Shown here in pieces: positions 47,205 through 58,534 of a stretch of 64,000 bases of DNA. Source of the stretch: Krasilnikovozyma curviuscula (taxonomy: Eukaryota; Basidiomycota; Tremellomycetes; Cystofilobasidiales; Mrakiaceae); assembly GCA_014825775.1 (NCBI GenBank), contig MVAQ01000002.1, positions 62,001 to 126,000 on the forward strand, given 5' to 3'. The notes below the pieces were generated by a model. The model saw nothing but the letters and a program-made list of their open reading frames with translations, searched no databases and was not told the DNA's origin. How positions within the stretch are numbered: the first letter of the stretch is position 1; the number at the start of each line of letters is the position of its first letter. The translations under genes and the position numbers were made by a program.

Positions 47205-47945
47205 CGAGAATGTTGATTAGATAGTAGTGAAAGGGAAAAGCTTGAAGTAGTCACAGTGAAGGATCCTGGTCAATAAGATTCCTTCTAGCTTGCTTCTATA
47301 TTTTGCTTACAGGAGCAAGCAAAGCTCTATGAGGGTGGCAGTTCTGTCCTGGCCTGGCTACCAGTCTATAGAAAGAAAAGCCTAAGTTGTAGTGAGGGAG
47401 AGGGTCCAACGTTTTTTAGAAGGAAAGATGAACGGTACCTTATAAAGACCCGACTTCACAGAGCCACTCATACTGAAATAGCCCCTTTCCCACCAAGAGT
47501 GCCAGTGTCTCTGTTGAAAGCCACCTGAAACGATAGGGGGTGTTCGATTCATTCTGATAGGAGAGGGTTTCTCATGGTCATTGTATACTCGGTCTGACTA
47601 CTTGTTGATGAGAAGCACAAAATCAGCTCTTGCTGCAGAGAAGGGCAAACTTGGAGCAAGGACAGACACAATCCACTTTGATGGGAAACCGTAAAGAGCC
47701 CATGATGAAAGGGACTGAGAGTTGTGGTTCTCCGCCTCATTCCTTCCAGAAACCTTCTGGGTATGGTCAGAATATGCAGTTGAGGAATAGAGGGAGGTTT
47801 GTTTACATTTCCGTAAACTGAGTTTCGCAGGCGTCTTCCCGATTGGGTCTTGCGCAGGAAGGTCTGGTGCTCTGGAGATGACGAGGGCTACGGTTTGACT
47901 GTCGAAACTGCCTCTAAACAGCAATTCAGTTCAATTTGATTCAAG
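47205..47945. promoter_or_regulatory. Divergent upstream region, orphan / RVS161
   Basis: 741 bases between the start codons of two divergent genes. No TATA box in a convincing place and no frame with recognisable content. Confidence 0.5.
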
Positions 47946-49507
47946 ATGTCTTGGTGAGTAGGACCATTCTATTTCCTCAAATGTAAGGGCTGCTCACTGA
48001 CCAGATGTTTTCCTATCTGCAGGGGAGGGTACGTCACATTCCATCCCGTTGCAGTGTAGTCAAGCCAGGATAGGCTACAAGTTTGATTTCTGACATGGAC
48101 TGATAACACTCTTTTGAAAATGTACAGATTAAAGAAAAGTTTCAATAGGGCGGGGACGACGATTATGCAGAAGACGGGAAACATTGAGCGAACGGCTGGT
48201 AAGCGTGGTACTCTTTCATCCCTCCTTTCGTGCCCTGACGGCTTTCATGCCTTCCTAGACCCGGAATTCGATAATGAAGTAGCAAAGTATCGAAGGTAAG
48301 ATTCAGAAGAGAACAAATAACCGCTTTGGGGCTAGAAGGGACGGACGAGGGAACTTGAACGGGAGGCGCAGTCGAGGAGCTGGAGTGACTGCTGTTTTTA
48401 ACAAAGCCTGATCTTCGTCTTGTCTTGTTCCTGGTTTAGTCTGGAGAAGGAAGTGAATGCACTTCAGAAGGATTCCAAGTCATACCTCGATGCTATGAGA
48501 GGTTCGTCGTCACCCTACTGACCCCAGCCCTCAGCGACTGAACTCTCTTGTCTACTTCTCGACCTTTTTCAGCAATGACATCTTCAGAAACCCGTTTGGC
48601 AGAAACCATCTCGCTTTTTTACTCGTCGGCAGATCTCTCGTCGGAAGGGGCAATGGCGGGACATGCGTACAAGCGAGCGGTCGATGAGCTGGATACTGGG
48701 GTGGGAAGAGATTTGGTGAGTCGCATGAAAGGACCTCGAGCCGTCGCTCTTTTGGCTTACTGCTATCTTCATTTTGTTTGGTGTCGTCAGGACGCTCCTT
48801 ACCGTCACACCGTGCTGGAACCGATAGGACGTCTGTGTTCCTACTTCCCAATTGTCAACGCGGCCATAGAGAAACGAAACAAGAAGGTGAGAAGAATAGG
48901 CACAACCTATCCGAAAACCTCTTCTATTCAAAGACATGGGCTTGGGATTTAATACTAATATGGTTCTGCTTTGCTTTCCTGACATGTAGCTCTTGGATTA
49001 CGATGCAGCTAGATCCAGAATGAGGAAACTCACCGAGAAACCATCCGATGATCCAACCAAGCTCCCAAGAGTAAGTCAGACCTCACTAACTTTTCCATCT
49101 TCAACATCATTCATTTCCTAACCTCTGCCTCTTCACAGGCACAAGAAGAAAACGACCAAGCCGAACAGATCTTCCAAATTATGAACTCGAACCTCTTAGA
49201 TGGACTCCCCCAAATTGTAGAGCTCAGGGTCCCTTACTTAGATCCTTCGTTTGAAGCGATGGTGAGGTGTCAGCTCAAATTTGCTGAGGAGGGCTACGAG
49301 AAAATGGCCGGTGTTCAAAGGTGCGTCACACCCAGCTTTAGGAAAGCTGTAGGTGGCTCAGCTCAAACTAATTCATCTTCTGTGATTGTGCACGATTGCA
49401 GGTATTTCGCTGATAACGTCAGAGATGACTACGCGAACGGTCTGCTGGACGCTCAAGTTGAGGATGTGCTTCAGGAGATGAAGGATCTCTCTATCTACGC
49501 CTCTTAA
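47946..49507 (+). CDS. RVS161: BAR-domain protein Rvs161/Hob3
   Basis: Ten exons: 47946-47953, 48023-48028, 48128-48198, 48259-48295, 48440-48501, 48573-48715, 48791-48886, 48990-49070, 49139-49320 and 49402-49507. Together 792 bases, 263 residues, against 265 in yeast Rvs161. The start reads MSWGGLKKSFNRAG (yeast MSWEGFKKAINRAG), and the whole length is a single BAR domain without SH3, ending in EDVLQEMKDLSIYAS. Rvs161 pairs with Rvs167 in a curved dimer that constricts the neck of endocytic vesicles and also acts in cell fusion. Exon 1 supplies only 8 bases and exon 2 only 6 bases, both needed to restore the MSWGG start; without the microexon the start loses two residues but keeps frame. 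Confidence 0.93.
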
Positions 49508-49780
49508 GACTTTGCTTTGGTATTAGGTCATATTTGACGGTGATCGTCTCGAGAACCAAGAAGAAGTTTTTGTTTTTGTTTTTGTTTGATATTTCCATGC
49601 TACACGACGTTCTGTTTTATCATCTTCCTCATCAAGTGAGAAGATGTAAGACTGTCACATATCAGAAGGTGGAGTATAATACTAAGAAAACGCCGAAGGA
49701 TGTTTGGAAATCTATTGGCTACAGTGTCATGACTAATATAGATAGCATCATAGAAGCGAGCAGGAAGGAAAGGTTGCAGA

Positions 49781-52230
49781 TTATTTCTCACCGACGGGAG
49801 TGATGCGATGTCCTCCAGCCATCTTCTCGGGGTCCAAGATAGTTTCATCAGCTTCACCAAGCACGGAAGTGTCGAAACCATGTTCTTCAAGGTAAGCTCG
49901 GAACTTCATGAATTACCACATGTTAGTGAGAAAACAATGTGATGAACGGTTTACGACAAACAAACTCACGGCAAAATCTTCGTCACTCATGTAATCAGCG
50001 GATATATTTGGGATAAAGAAGTATACGATGGAGGCAGAGACAAGAGCAAGAGCAGAGGCGATGTAGAATGGTCCAGTATTTCCAGCATACCTAACAGGAA
50101 GCGAACTAGGGTGAGTACGTGTGTGCAACAGAGGCAACGAATGGAGCTTACGTGGTATCACCTCCGAGATCATCAATGATTTGAGTGAAACAGTAAGAGC
50201 CAATGAAGGCTCCGATCTTGCCAACTGCAGCTGCGACACCGTAAAAGACGCCTCTTGTCATGGTAGGTGAGATTGCCTTCGTAGCTGGTAAATGAGTATG
50301 AACTTTTCAGTACAGTACAAGAGTTGGAAGGCTGAAAGAGCGGTACGACTAACCTAGCAAACCCAAACAATTTCCAGGCCCCAGCTCACCGAACGACAAG
50401 AACAGACCATAGATGACTGCAAAGGCAGCGATAGTGTTGTTCTGTGTCAAAGGATTGTATGCTCCAGAGAGAAGGAAACCAAATGCAGACTGCAAACAGA
50501 GGCCGAGGATCATGGTATATTTTGGTCCAAGACGGTCGACGACGAAGATCGCCCCAACCAGAGTTCCTGGGAGGTAGAATACGTTGACGAGGCATGACCA
50601 CCCGAGAGTTGTGTAAAGCGACCTGTAAATAGGTGACGAAGATATGAGTGGAGATACAAAAAGAAGAAAATAAGAGAGAGAGAGTAGATGGTAACGCACG
50701 AGTTTTTGTCGGCGACGGCAGTAATGGTAGAACTGTATAATCCGAACGGATATGTGATCCAGTCATAGATGAACCAACAAAGGCAAATGGCAGCAAGTTT
50801 AACCCAGTATCTCTTCAGGACCAACTTCCAAGGAATCGAAATCTTCCTGCCAGAGTTTTTGAGCCAGATATCGGGATTTTTCATCTTGATTCTGAAGTAC
50901 AGCAGGATGAGTGGTGGGATGACTCCGAGACCTAGAGTCAATCTCCAGACAACACGGAGATGGTTCATGCCACAGATCCAGAGGAGAACCAATGGGACGA
51001 AAGTTGCGACCACGAAGCCGAAGTCGATCATTGAGTTTGTAGCGAGTTGGAAGTACATTTGTTGTCGGTTCTTCTTGATGCCTGTCAAACGCAACAAGGA
51101 TGCCTTCAGTTTCGTAGTGATTCAAGTCAATACCAGAGTGGAGATCGCTCACCTTCATCCTCAGTGTTCTCAGCGGCTGTAGCCACAACGAACAACCTAA
51201 GTCATTTTCTCACCCCAACTTAGTAACATGTGAAGACATACCAGCAACTGAACCAGATGGGTATTCAGCACCAATACCAATTCCCAAGAAGAATCTGTAT
51301 GCAATCAGCCTGTCAAATAAGATAAGGTCGGCAGTCAGCGACACGTGGGAGTGAGTGATGTCACCGACTGGACTCGGATCTGCAACATACGCATTAAAGA
51401 ACCCATCGAGGTGGGCACCATATGCACCACAGCAGAGGATAGTAAATACGACAATAATGCCTGTTTGTCGTCCAATGGAGTCAGCGCCGACATGCAATAA
51501 CAAGGTGTGAAACATGGCAAATGTACCAGTGGCAATCAGCATCCCGCTCTTTCGACCAAGCTTGTCTGACATTATACCAAAGCCAACCATTCCTACAACC
51601 GTTCCAGCAAAAGCCATAGAGGTGAGGAGCTGAGAATAGTTGGCTTTGACTTGCTGTGAAAGGCGAAGCGCAAGCGCGGAGGAACGCGTGAGCTCGTGTG
51701 ACCACTAGTGCAGTCATCGACCAGAGACGCAAGGATCGATCTTGCTCTATCAGGATGAACAGATACTAACCCCTTTGTAAAGGTACGAAGTCAAGATTGT
51801 GTTGACTGGGCCGATAGATTGATTGGCCTGCAGAAGAAGATAACAGTCGCCAGAGGCGAACAGCAGGCTCAGAACCTACACTGACTTTAAAGAACGGAGA
51901 GAAAGGGAATGCTCACGTAACCGTCACTAAACAAGGCAGCTTGAGTTTTCAAAGGCAGACGAGCGAGAAGATAAAGAGTCAGAGACTGGCACTTTTTGCA
52001 TTCTGCTGGAGCAGGGGCTAGCGATAGATGATAGACTGACCTCCACAAGAAAACACCAGTCCTACCTATTCGAAAAATAAAAGAAAAGGTCACGATCGTG
52101 AGAGATAGACAAAACAAAGGAAGTGGCTGTAGGACAATCAGATTGTGTTTCCCACCTTAGAAACTCCAGTCTTCTTCTTGACTTCGTCCACCTCATCTTC
52201 GTTCTTCTTCTTTCTCGAAAAGAAACCCAT
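49781..52230 (-). CDS. Git1-like glycerophosphodiester transporter (MFS), copy 2
   Basis: Starts ATG 52228-52230 ([13 protein letters not shown]) and ends TAA 49781-49783, about 500 residues in many exons. Exon 1 (52230-52156) is 75 bases, the same as in copy 1. It carries the same marks: [33 protein letters not shown] and GELGPGN. Over the ~105-residue stretch after [12 protein letters not shown] the two copies differ at only about 14 positions by eye. The C-terminal tail diverges (ends [11 protein letters not shown]). Copy 2 has no intron at the FGLYSS site where copy 1 has one (FG/IYSTT). The family role is uptake of glycerophosphoinositol or glycerophosphocholine. The two genes point towards each other. 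Confidence 0.87.
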
Positions 52231-53178
52231 GGCCAAGCGGTCGTTGTCGAGAGAGGTGGTGGTGGTTGGGCGGAAGGCAAAAATCAACGGCAAAATGTTT
52301 GATCTGCGCTGCTGCATCATCGCGATACACCGGGGGGGCGGCTAGCATTTGCAAACCACTAATTTTGGTCACAACGGAGTGGTATGTCATCCCTTTAATG
52401 CACGTTTATCAGATTCATTGAAGCAAGAAGATATCGAGAAGCCATCAGGCTCAACCTCTTTTTGCAGGACATTTTGACGCATTTCGGTGCTTGTTATGAG
52501 AGGACCATCCTGCCGCCTCTCTTGTTGAGCTGGCGGTAGAGCCCTCTCGGCTCCTCTTAGTCTACTGAAATGTTATGGTATTTTTCACCAAAGATTGTCA
52601 GAGCTCTGGTGAACGTTCGTTCTTCTGCGAAGTCATCATGACGAACAGAACTCGCTCTGTCGCAGGCGAACCGCCTTCCTCGTTCAATGCCACACATTGC
52701 ACTGTCACAAGGTTCCTGAAGATATTAGAGTATCAAATGTCCCGGGACTACACGTTGGTAAGGTTGAGGCTTTGGTTTGCTCTCTTTCAGACAAAAAGGA
52801 GTGACGATTAGCGTGCTGCTGCGCTGCTTGCTCATGATTTTCATACTTAAATACTCATTTTGCTGTTTAGTATACATCCAGAGGGGCTTTTTCGAGTTTC
52901 TTTCAGAGAGCGTTTGAGCTGCAAGCCAAAGTTTACTGCTTGAAATGAGCCTGTCCGCTCGCGAAACAGCTAAACCTTCCACAGCATTTTGGTCAGTTCG
53001 ATTTTTCTGGTGTTTACTGAAGGCTTCAGCTGAAATAGATGGATAATCTCTTATAGATGCCAAATCTGTCAAGAAACAACGTTCGTCCTGCGCCGTTTGG
53101 TCCAACTGCCTGTCTGGAGCTGGTCTTTCTAGCGAAGCAACTCGTTCTGGCTCGTCCTTACTCTCTGTAGTCTGCAGA
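52231..53178. promoter_or_regulatory. Divergent upstream region, Git1-like copy 2 / LRR gene
   Basis: 948 bases between two divergent start codons. Frames here (for example 52,575-52,811) are short and unconserved. No regulatory element can be named with confidence. Confidence 0.45.
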
Positions 53179-55359
53179 ATGCCCTCCTCAGAGGACGATG
53201 TACCTCTGAGCAAACGCAGAAAGATACCTGTGAAGAGTGACCGGGTGTACGAGGTGGTCATTGTCTCTGACGACGATGACTCGGACAATTCGATTCGGGC
53301 GGTGGGAAGCAGCAGCAGGAAATCCAATCTAGCAGCAGCCAAGAAGTCTAAAGGAAAGTCATCAAAGAAAGCTTCTGCTTCTAGGAGGAGGATCGGTGAT
53401 CTCATTGAATATAACTCTGATGAGGATGAGGATTTCACGGGGGATGAACCTGCAACATCACAACCTCCCAGAGCATCTTCCAGTCGACTCAACAGTAGCA
53501 CCAGAAGGTCCACTAACACTAGTGGAGCAATGGCTAAGCTCAGAAGAGAGCACCATGCTTCCCAGGCTGAACTCTTCCATACCTCATTGCCGTCGACGCC
53601 CAACAACCGTCCAGCTTCTTCACCCCGAAAGAGGATCTCTCCTTCCAAACACACAATCAATATCGCAGCACCTACGAAATCTGCAGTATCTCTCCGACCT
53701 AACCCTCTCATCAACACCTCGTCTCCAACCGCCCCCACGCTCGTATCACTGTGCATCAAGACGTTTGCAGCCAATTTCGAGACTTTCGTCATACCGACTG
53801 TTGCAGGCCGAGCCCCTGAAATAAGATCGACAGTAAAGGATATGCTTGAAATAAGTCCACCTCATATTAAGGAGAGGATCTTCGACTTACTGTTAATTCA
53901 AGATAAAGGTGGTTGGCTTTCTTGTAGGACGATTAACGATCTCTTCTTTGAGCCATTCGCCCCAACGACGATCCGCCTCCTTGGTACCTCTCTACCAGAC
54001 TTATCAATGGCCAAGAGTTTTGTACATCTACCAGCGCTATCTCAGAACGGCCAACTCATCACCTCGCTCACTCTCACGATGCTAATCGACATGGAAGACG
54101 CGGCGTTCGCTTCCCTAATCTCCAAAATGCCGAACTTACGGGAGCTCAATCTGAGAAACAACAGGCATGTTGGCGATAAGACTGCTGGGAAGATTGGACT
54201 GCTGGGTACCAAGTTGACTAGTTTGAACTTGGGCTACACGGCGGTGAAGCTGGATGCGATTGCGGAGATTATCAAGAGTTGTACTTCGTTGGAGGTATTG
54301 AAGATTGCTGGGCTGACGGATGTTGTGAGTATACTCTCACTAATTACAAGATGGTGTATGGCTGATCAAGATGATCCATTCTAGAACGACTCATCGTTCA
54401 AGCGACTTGTTGCTACAATTTGGGAAGCACCAAAAGAACCGTCGCCTCTGCAAAACCTCAAGAATCTGAAATTACGTGGTCTGCGAATGCTCTCCCAAAA
54501 CTCTCTCGCTCAGCTCCTTCGACGCACTCCAAAACTCGAGAGATTAGACATCTCCCTGACGTCCGTCCGCAACTTCCTCCCACTCCAGCACCTCATCACC
54601 AACATGACGAAACTGCATCTATCCGACTGTCCTGTATCATGGGCCTCTCTGGTGACATTCCTGAAGTCTCAGAAGGAACCGGATGTCAAGAACACGCTGG
54701 AGACGCTGATTTTGGGTCAAGGTGGGCCAGACGTGGGTATCAATGGAGAGTCGTTGGGTCAGATTGGGAAGCTTTTAAAAGGCGGTATCTTGAGGAAGTT
54801 GAGCTTGGCTAGACAAAACAGAATTGTGTTTGGCGGTACTCGACCATTCATAAACTTCTTAGAGGATGTAGGGAGAAACTGTAATGTGAGTAACTTTTGA
54901 ATCCATCAATCGATATCTCGACCACGATTTGATTAAAATTTTTTTGACTGGCAGTATCTTGATCTATCTTCAATCCCGCTTGATGAGTACTTGATTGAAC
55001 CTCTCACTGGCTCGGAATCTATCACCCACCTTGTTCTGAACGAGACCGCCTTAGGGGACAGCAGCGTGCCCACCATCGCTTCGTTGCCCAATCTCAAGGT
55101 ATTGCATATAGCCCGGAGCAGGTTTAGTAGAGATGGATTGTTCAAGATATTAGATCGGTGTAAGTTCCTGGAGGAGATTAATCTGGAGGGGTGTCGAGGG
55201 ATTGAGCTGTCTGAGCGAAAAGGCTTTTTCGAGGTCAGTGACCAGCACGTTGCTGTGTGTATTGCCTGGCAAAGAACTGAATCGCCCTCCTTTTTTTTTA
55301 TGTAGGTATGGAGGAACAATCCTGTAGAAGATAGATACACGCCAACGTTCTCCGATTGA
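53179..55359 (+). CDS. Leucine-rich-repeat protein with basic/acidic N-terminus
   Basis: Four exons, 53179-54324, 54385-54885, 54955-55233 and 55306-55359, total 1,980 bases, 659 residues. About residues 1-185 are disordered: acidic patches (SDDDDSD, SDEDEDF), lysine-rich runs (KKSKGKSSKKAS) resembling nuclear localisation signals, and Ser/Pro repeats. The rest, to about 640, is an irregular RNI-type LRR array with units such as MPNLRELNLRNN, LTSLNLGYT, LEVLKIAGL, LERLDISLT and FLEEINLEGC. The helix preceding the LRRs (HIKERIFDLLL) is not a canonical F-box. The arrangement (charged nuclear tail plus RNI-LRR) resembles Rad7-type proteins, but no diagnostic motif is seen, so I leave it unnamed. 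Confidence 0.75.
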
Positions 55360-56405
55360 GAGCTTGAGTGTGAGGTACTTCACTCTTCGGGTGCGGTTTG
55401 TCTGAGGACGCTACGCGTTAGATCTGCTTGAAAGTGCTGTGTTGTTTTATATTTAGTTGTTTACATGTAGACGGTAGATGTACGTTTTCGGCAGCGCGAA
55501 GTGGGAATAATAAACGCGCTACACAAAGACTAGATGATGTTTGATGTTCAACCGACGAGCTCGCTATCAATTGGCCTCGACTATCCCTCTAATTTCGAGC
55601 TGCTGCGTCAGAAGATGAAGAGGTTTAACGTTTCATCCGAGTTGTTTCGGCGACAATGGTTGAGCTCTGTATTCAATCAAGCACCGCTCAAATGCATATA
55701 AAGAGTTTGCAGTTGGTGGAACGAAGAATGGAAGTCTACTTGCGCAGCTAGCTTCACCTGCTTTCACAAGCCGAAGTGTTTGAAACTTGAAAGCCACTGC
55801 GGTCACTGGAGGTAGTTCAAGTGGGGCCACGTTCGTATCAAACCGTCGCGCTTGCCACGCAGATTTGCAGATTGGCGTAGTATCACTGGTGCAGATCCAG
55901 CCGCGATTCTCTGGGTTGCCAATCATGGCCACGGGAATCTTCACGTAACTGAGCTTCTGTAGAAGCTGATGAGTTGGCTTGCACACTGTCTGATGTTCTT
56001 TGCTGGAATGGCGAGCACTTGATTAAGGTTCCGGTCGCGATCGACTATTCACGCGACGCGACTTGCCATTTCTGACGCTGGCCATCTTTACCCCAAATTT
56101 TATTCTCCTTTTCTTTATATAACCTAGAGTCGTCGTCTTTTCCCCCCAAACCACTATCCCCTTCCATTTTTTCCAACTAAACACCGTACAACTAGACTCT
56201 AACTGCCTTAGGCTTTCTTTCAATCACGTTGTGCTGAAGGTGAGTTTTCTGATCAAACCGCGCACCGAATTGCGATACACATTCTATCCTTCTTGATTCG
56301 CAGCTTCTGCACAGTCACACTAACCTCTTTGTTCGTTCTTCATCTTCCAGTACAGAACTCTCCGCGCAACGTTTCCAGCATCGTTTATAAAACATCAGCC
56401 TCACG
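55360..56405. other. Intergenic: LRR gene 3' flank and glutaredoxin-like promoter
   Basis: About 1 kb. On the minus strand an open frame (55,633-55,986, no ATG) reads like protein but has no start and no splice-linked partner that I can find; it may be a gene relic. The right part is the promoter of the next gene. Confidence 0.4.
56116..56122 (+). promoter_or_regulatory. TATA-like element of the glutaredoxin-like gene
   Basis: TATATAA at 56116-56122, 284 bases before the proposed ATG, within a pyrimidine-rich region. An intron-like GTGAGT at about 56,240 and AG sites before the ATG suggest the leader is spliced. Confidence 0.35.
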
Positions 56406-57705
56406 ATGTACACCACCGCCCTCCCAGTCGCTCCCACGACCTTGGCGCCTAGATCTCCTCGACTGGGCTCAAGTGGATTCCAATCATCCTTTCACAACAG
56501 CTCGTCTATGCCAGTAGCACCAAGCACACCTCCAAAGGTAGTCCGAATTAGCAGCACACCATACTCTCACTTTGGCTTTGGTCTGGGAACCTCTGTCACC
56601 ATGAAGCGGAGCCTTTCTGACGACGTGATGGTGCCTTCGCCAACCTTCTTTGGTTCAGTACGATCTCAGAAGAAGGCTGGTCGACGTGCTGCTCTGTTTG
56701 CAACTTTGCTCGTTCTCACTTACCTGCTCTACAATACCACGAACGCCCCAAGAGTGTCGATCGCAGAAGCTAAGTTCTCACCCAAAGTCGAAGCTTGGGC
56801 AGCTGCTCTTCCAACCGAAGGAACTGAGGGGTACAAGTACCCCATCAGCAGAAGCGTCCATATGTCAAACACAAAACCTTCTGCGATGTCTGATCAGTCG
56901 TCACGTAGTGAGTAATGATATCGTCTCGTCTCGTACGCGTCCGTAACGGCTTCTAACTCTACTATGTTCCTACTCAGAACGTGTTTATGGAAATTCAGCT
57001 TCTTTCACCTCCAACTCGAGGTCTTACCCTCTTACTGTGCAACAAGAACTGGCTGCTTTGGTGTCTTTCATCTCGACAACTGATGGCGCGACGTTACCTG
57101 AAAACGCCAATCCAGACTCACAATTGCACGCTGAGTGGCTTTTGGAGTTCGATATCACGAGCCTGAAAACTGAAGCTAGAAGCAACAGGTTGTTGGCTTT
57201 CGAGAAGGAGACGTGGTCATCCAATCCAGTGAGTTTGACACTCTGGTCCGCTTGCTCGGTTCCTCGTACTCATCTCTTCACTTTTTTGTTTAGGTTGTCA
57301 TCTTCACCAAAGACTCTTCTATCTGGTCCAAAGAAGTTCAGAACATCATGGACAACTACAAGTTCTCTCCGCCGCCGCTCGTTGTCAGCGTCGAGAAGAG
57401 AGCCGATGAAGCTGTCATGACAGGAGCTCTTACAAGACTCACTGCTCAGACGACTCTTCCGAGCATCCTTGTTGGTGGTGTTCCATTGGGGGTATGTGTC
57501 ATTATCATCACAAGCTCCCCTCATCGCATCTCTCGAGCCTTGACTGACCTTTTCTTCCCATTCTCATCCGCAGGGTTACGAGGAGCTCAAAGACCTCCAC
57601 GACGAAGGTCGCTTGAAGCCTCTGTTCGAAGCTGCTGGTGTCAAGTTTCTCATCAGCAAGCCAAAGAAGAAGCTGAAGCAGAAACAGATCATTCCAAGAG
57701 AATAA
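56406..57705 (+). CDS. Membrane-anchored glutaredoxin-like protein lacking active-site cysteines
   Basis: Four exons, 56406-56907, 56978-57228, 57294-57491 and 57574-57705, total 1,083 bases, 360 residues. Residues 1-95 are Ser/Thr/Pro-rich; residues ~96-112 form one hydrophobic segment (ALFATLLVLTYLLY) after a RRAA patch, giving a type II signal-anchor layout. The C-terminal ~105 residues have the glutaredoxin pattern: strand VVIFTKD, active-site loop, the cis-Pro TTLPSILVGG, then GGYEELKDLHDEGRLKPLFEAAG. Where glutaredoxins have CPYC or CPYS, this protein reads SIWS (about residues 260-263), so the catalytic Cys is replaced by Ser. Yeast Grx6 and Grx7 share the single-anchor topology in the Golgi/ER. 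A redox-independent role is therefore likely; glutathione binding may remain. Confidence 0.82.
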
Positions 57706-58534
57706 AACGAACGTTGGCGTTGTCCAGCTCATCCTGCATCCTTCTTTACCCACGCAATTGTTACCTAGACCACACACATCTCAATCCTCCTGCCACAAGC
57801 ATGAGAGGCTTTTACTTCTTTGATAGAACGACCTTAATACGAGCTGGCTCACGATTATATTAACGATTAGACATGACCACAGCTTTTACATACCCTCTAA
57901 AACTTGTTATAGCATTATATCGAGGCCAGACCTCTAGACTCACTGTAGCCGATATTGGGAGTATCTCATAGAAAGAGTGCTTCGGCCCTTCTCGCTTTCC
58001 CATTTACCGAGGAGATGGTCATGAGATGGTCATCGTAGGGAGATGACCAGATTCAACATCTAAAGTGGGTATTTATTTGGGGACGGAAAACCCTGGATGA
58101 TACTTCTGAAAAGATGATTGAGATGTTCGACCAAAGACTTTGAGTCCTTGAGTGGAGACTAAGTTGGTTGGTCACTTCCCCTCACCCGGCGCTGCACCTT
58201 GTGCTGCCGTGAATTCTTTCGGATGATCTATTTTCTGTTATCCAGTTTCTCCTTATTTCCTGCCTTTCTTAAACTGTTACATCTTTTCCGATGCAGTACT
58301 AATGCATACTTTCTGGATGGATCTGGACGCGAGAAAGAGAACTAGTGGCCAAGAATTCCAATCATAGCCAAGTTTGGAATACAAATTGTACCAGTCTATC
58401 CAACATACTCTACAAAAATCATCTAGGAAATGAGTGTAGAAAGATACAACAAGTTAGTTGGTGAAATAGAATAATAAGTTTGGCGACGAGATCAGCCGCT
58501 GTTAGGTTGGGATAGTGGAGTTGGTAGATGAAGT
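57706..58534. other. Convergent 3' flanks, no gene seen
   Basis: 829 bases between two stop codons. AT-rich with repeated GAT/ATC-rich motifs but no frame of note. Longer than the other convergent gaps; nothing recognised. Confidence 0.5.
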
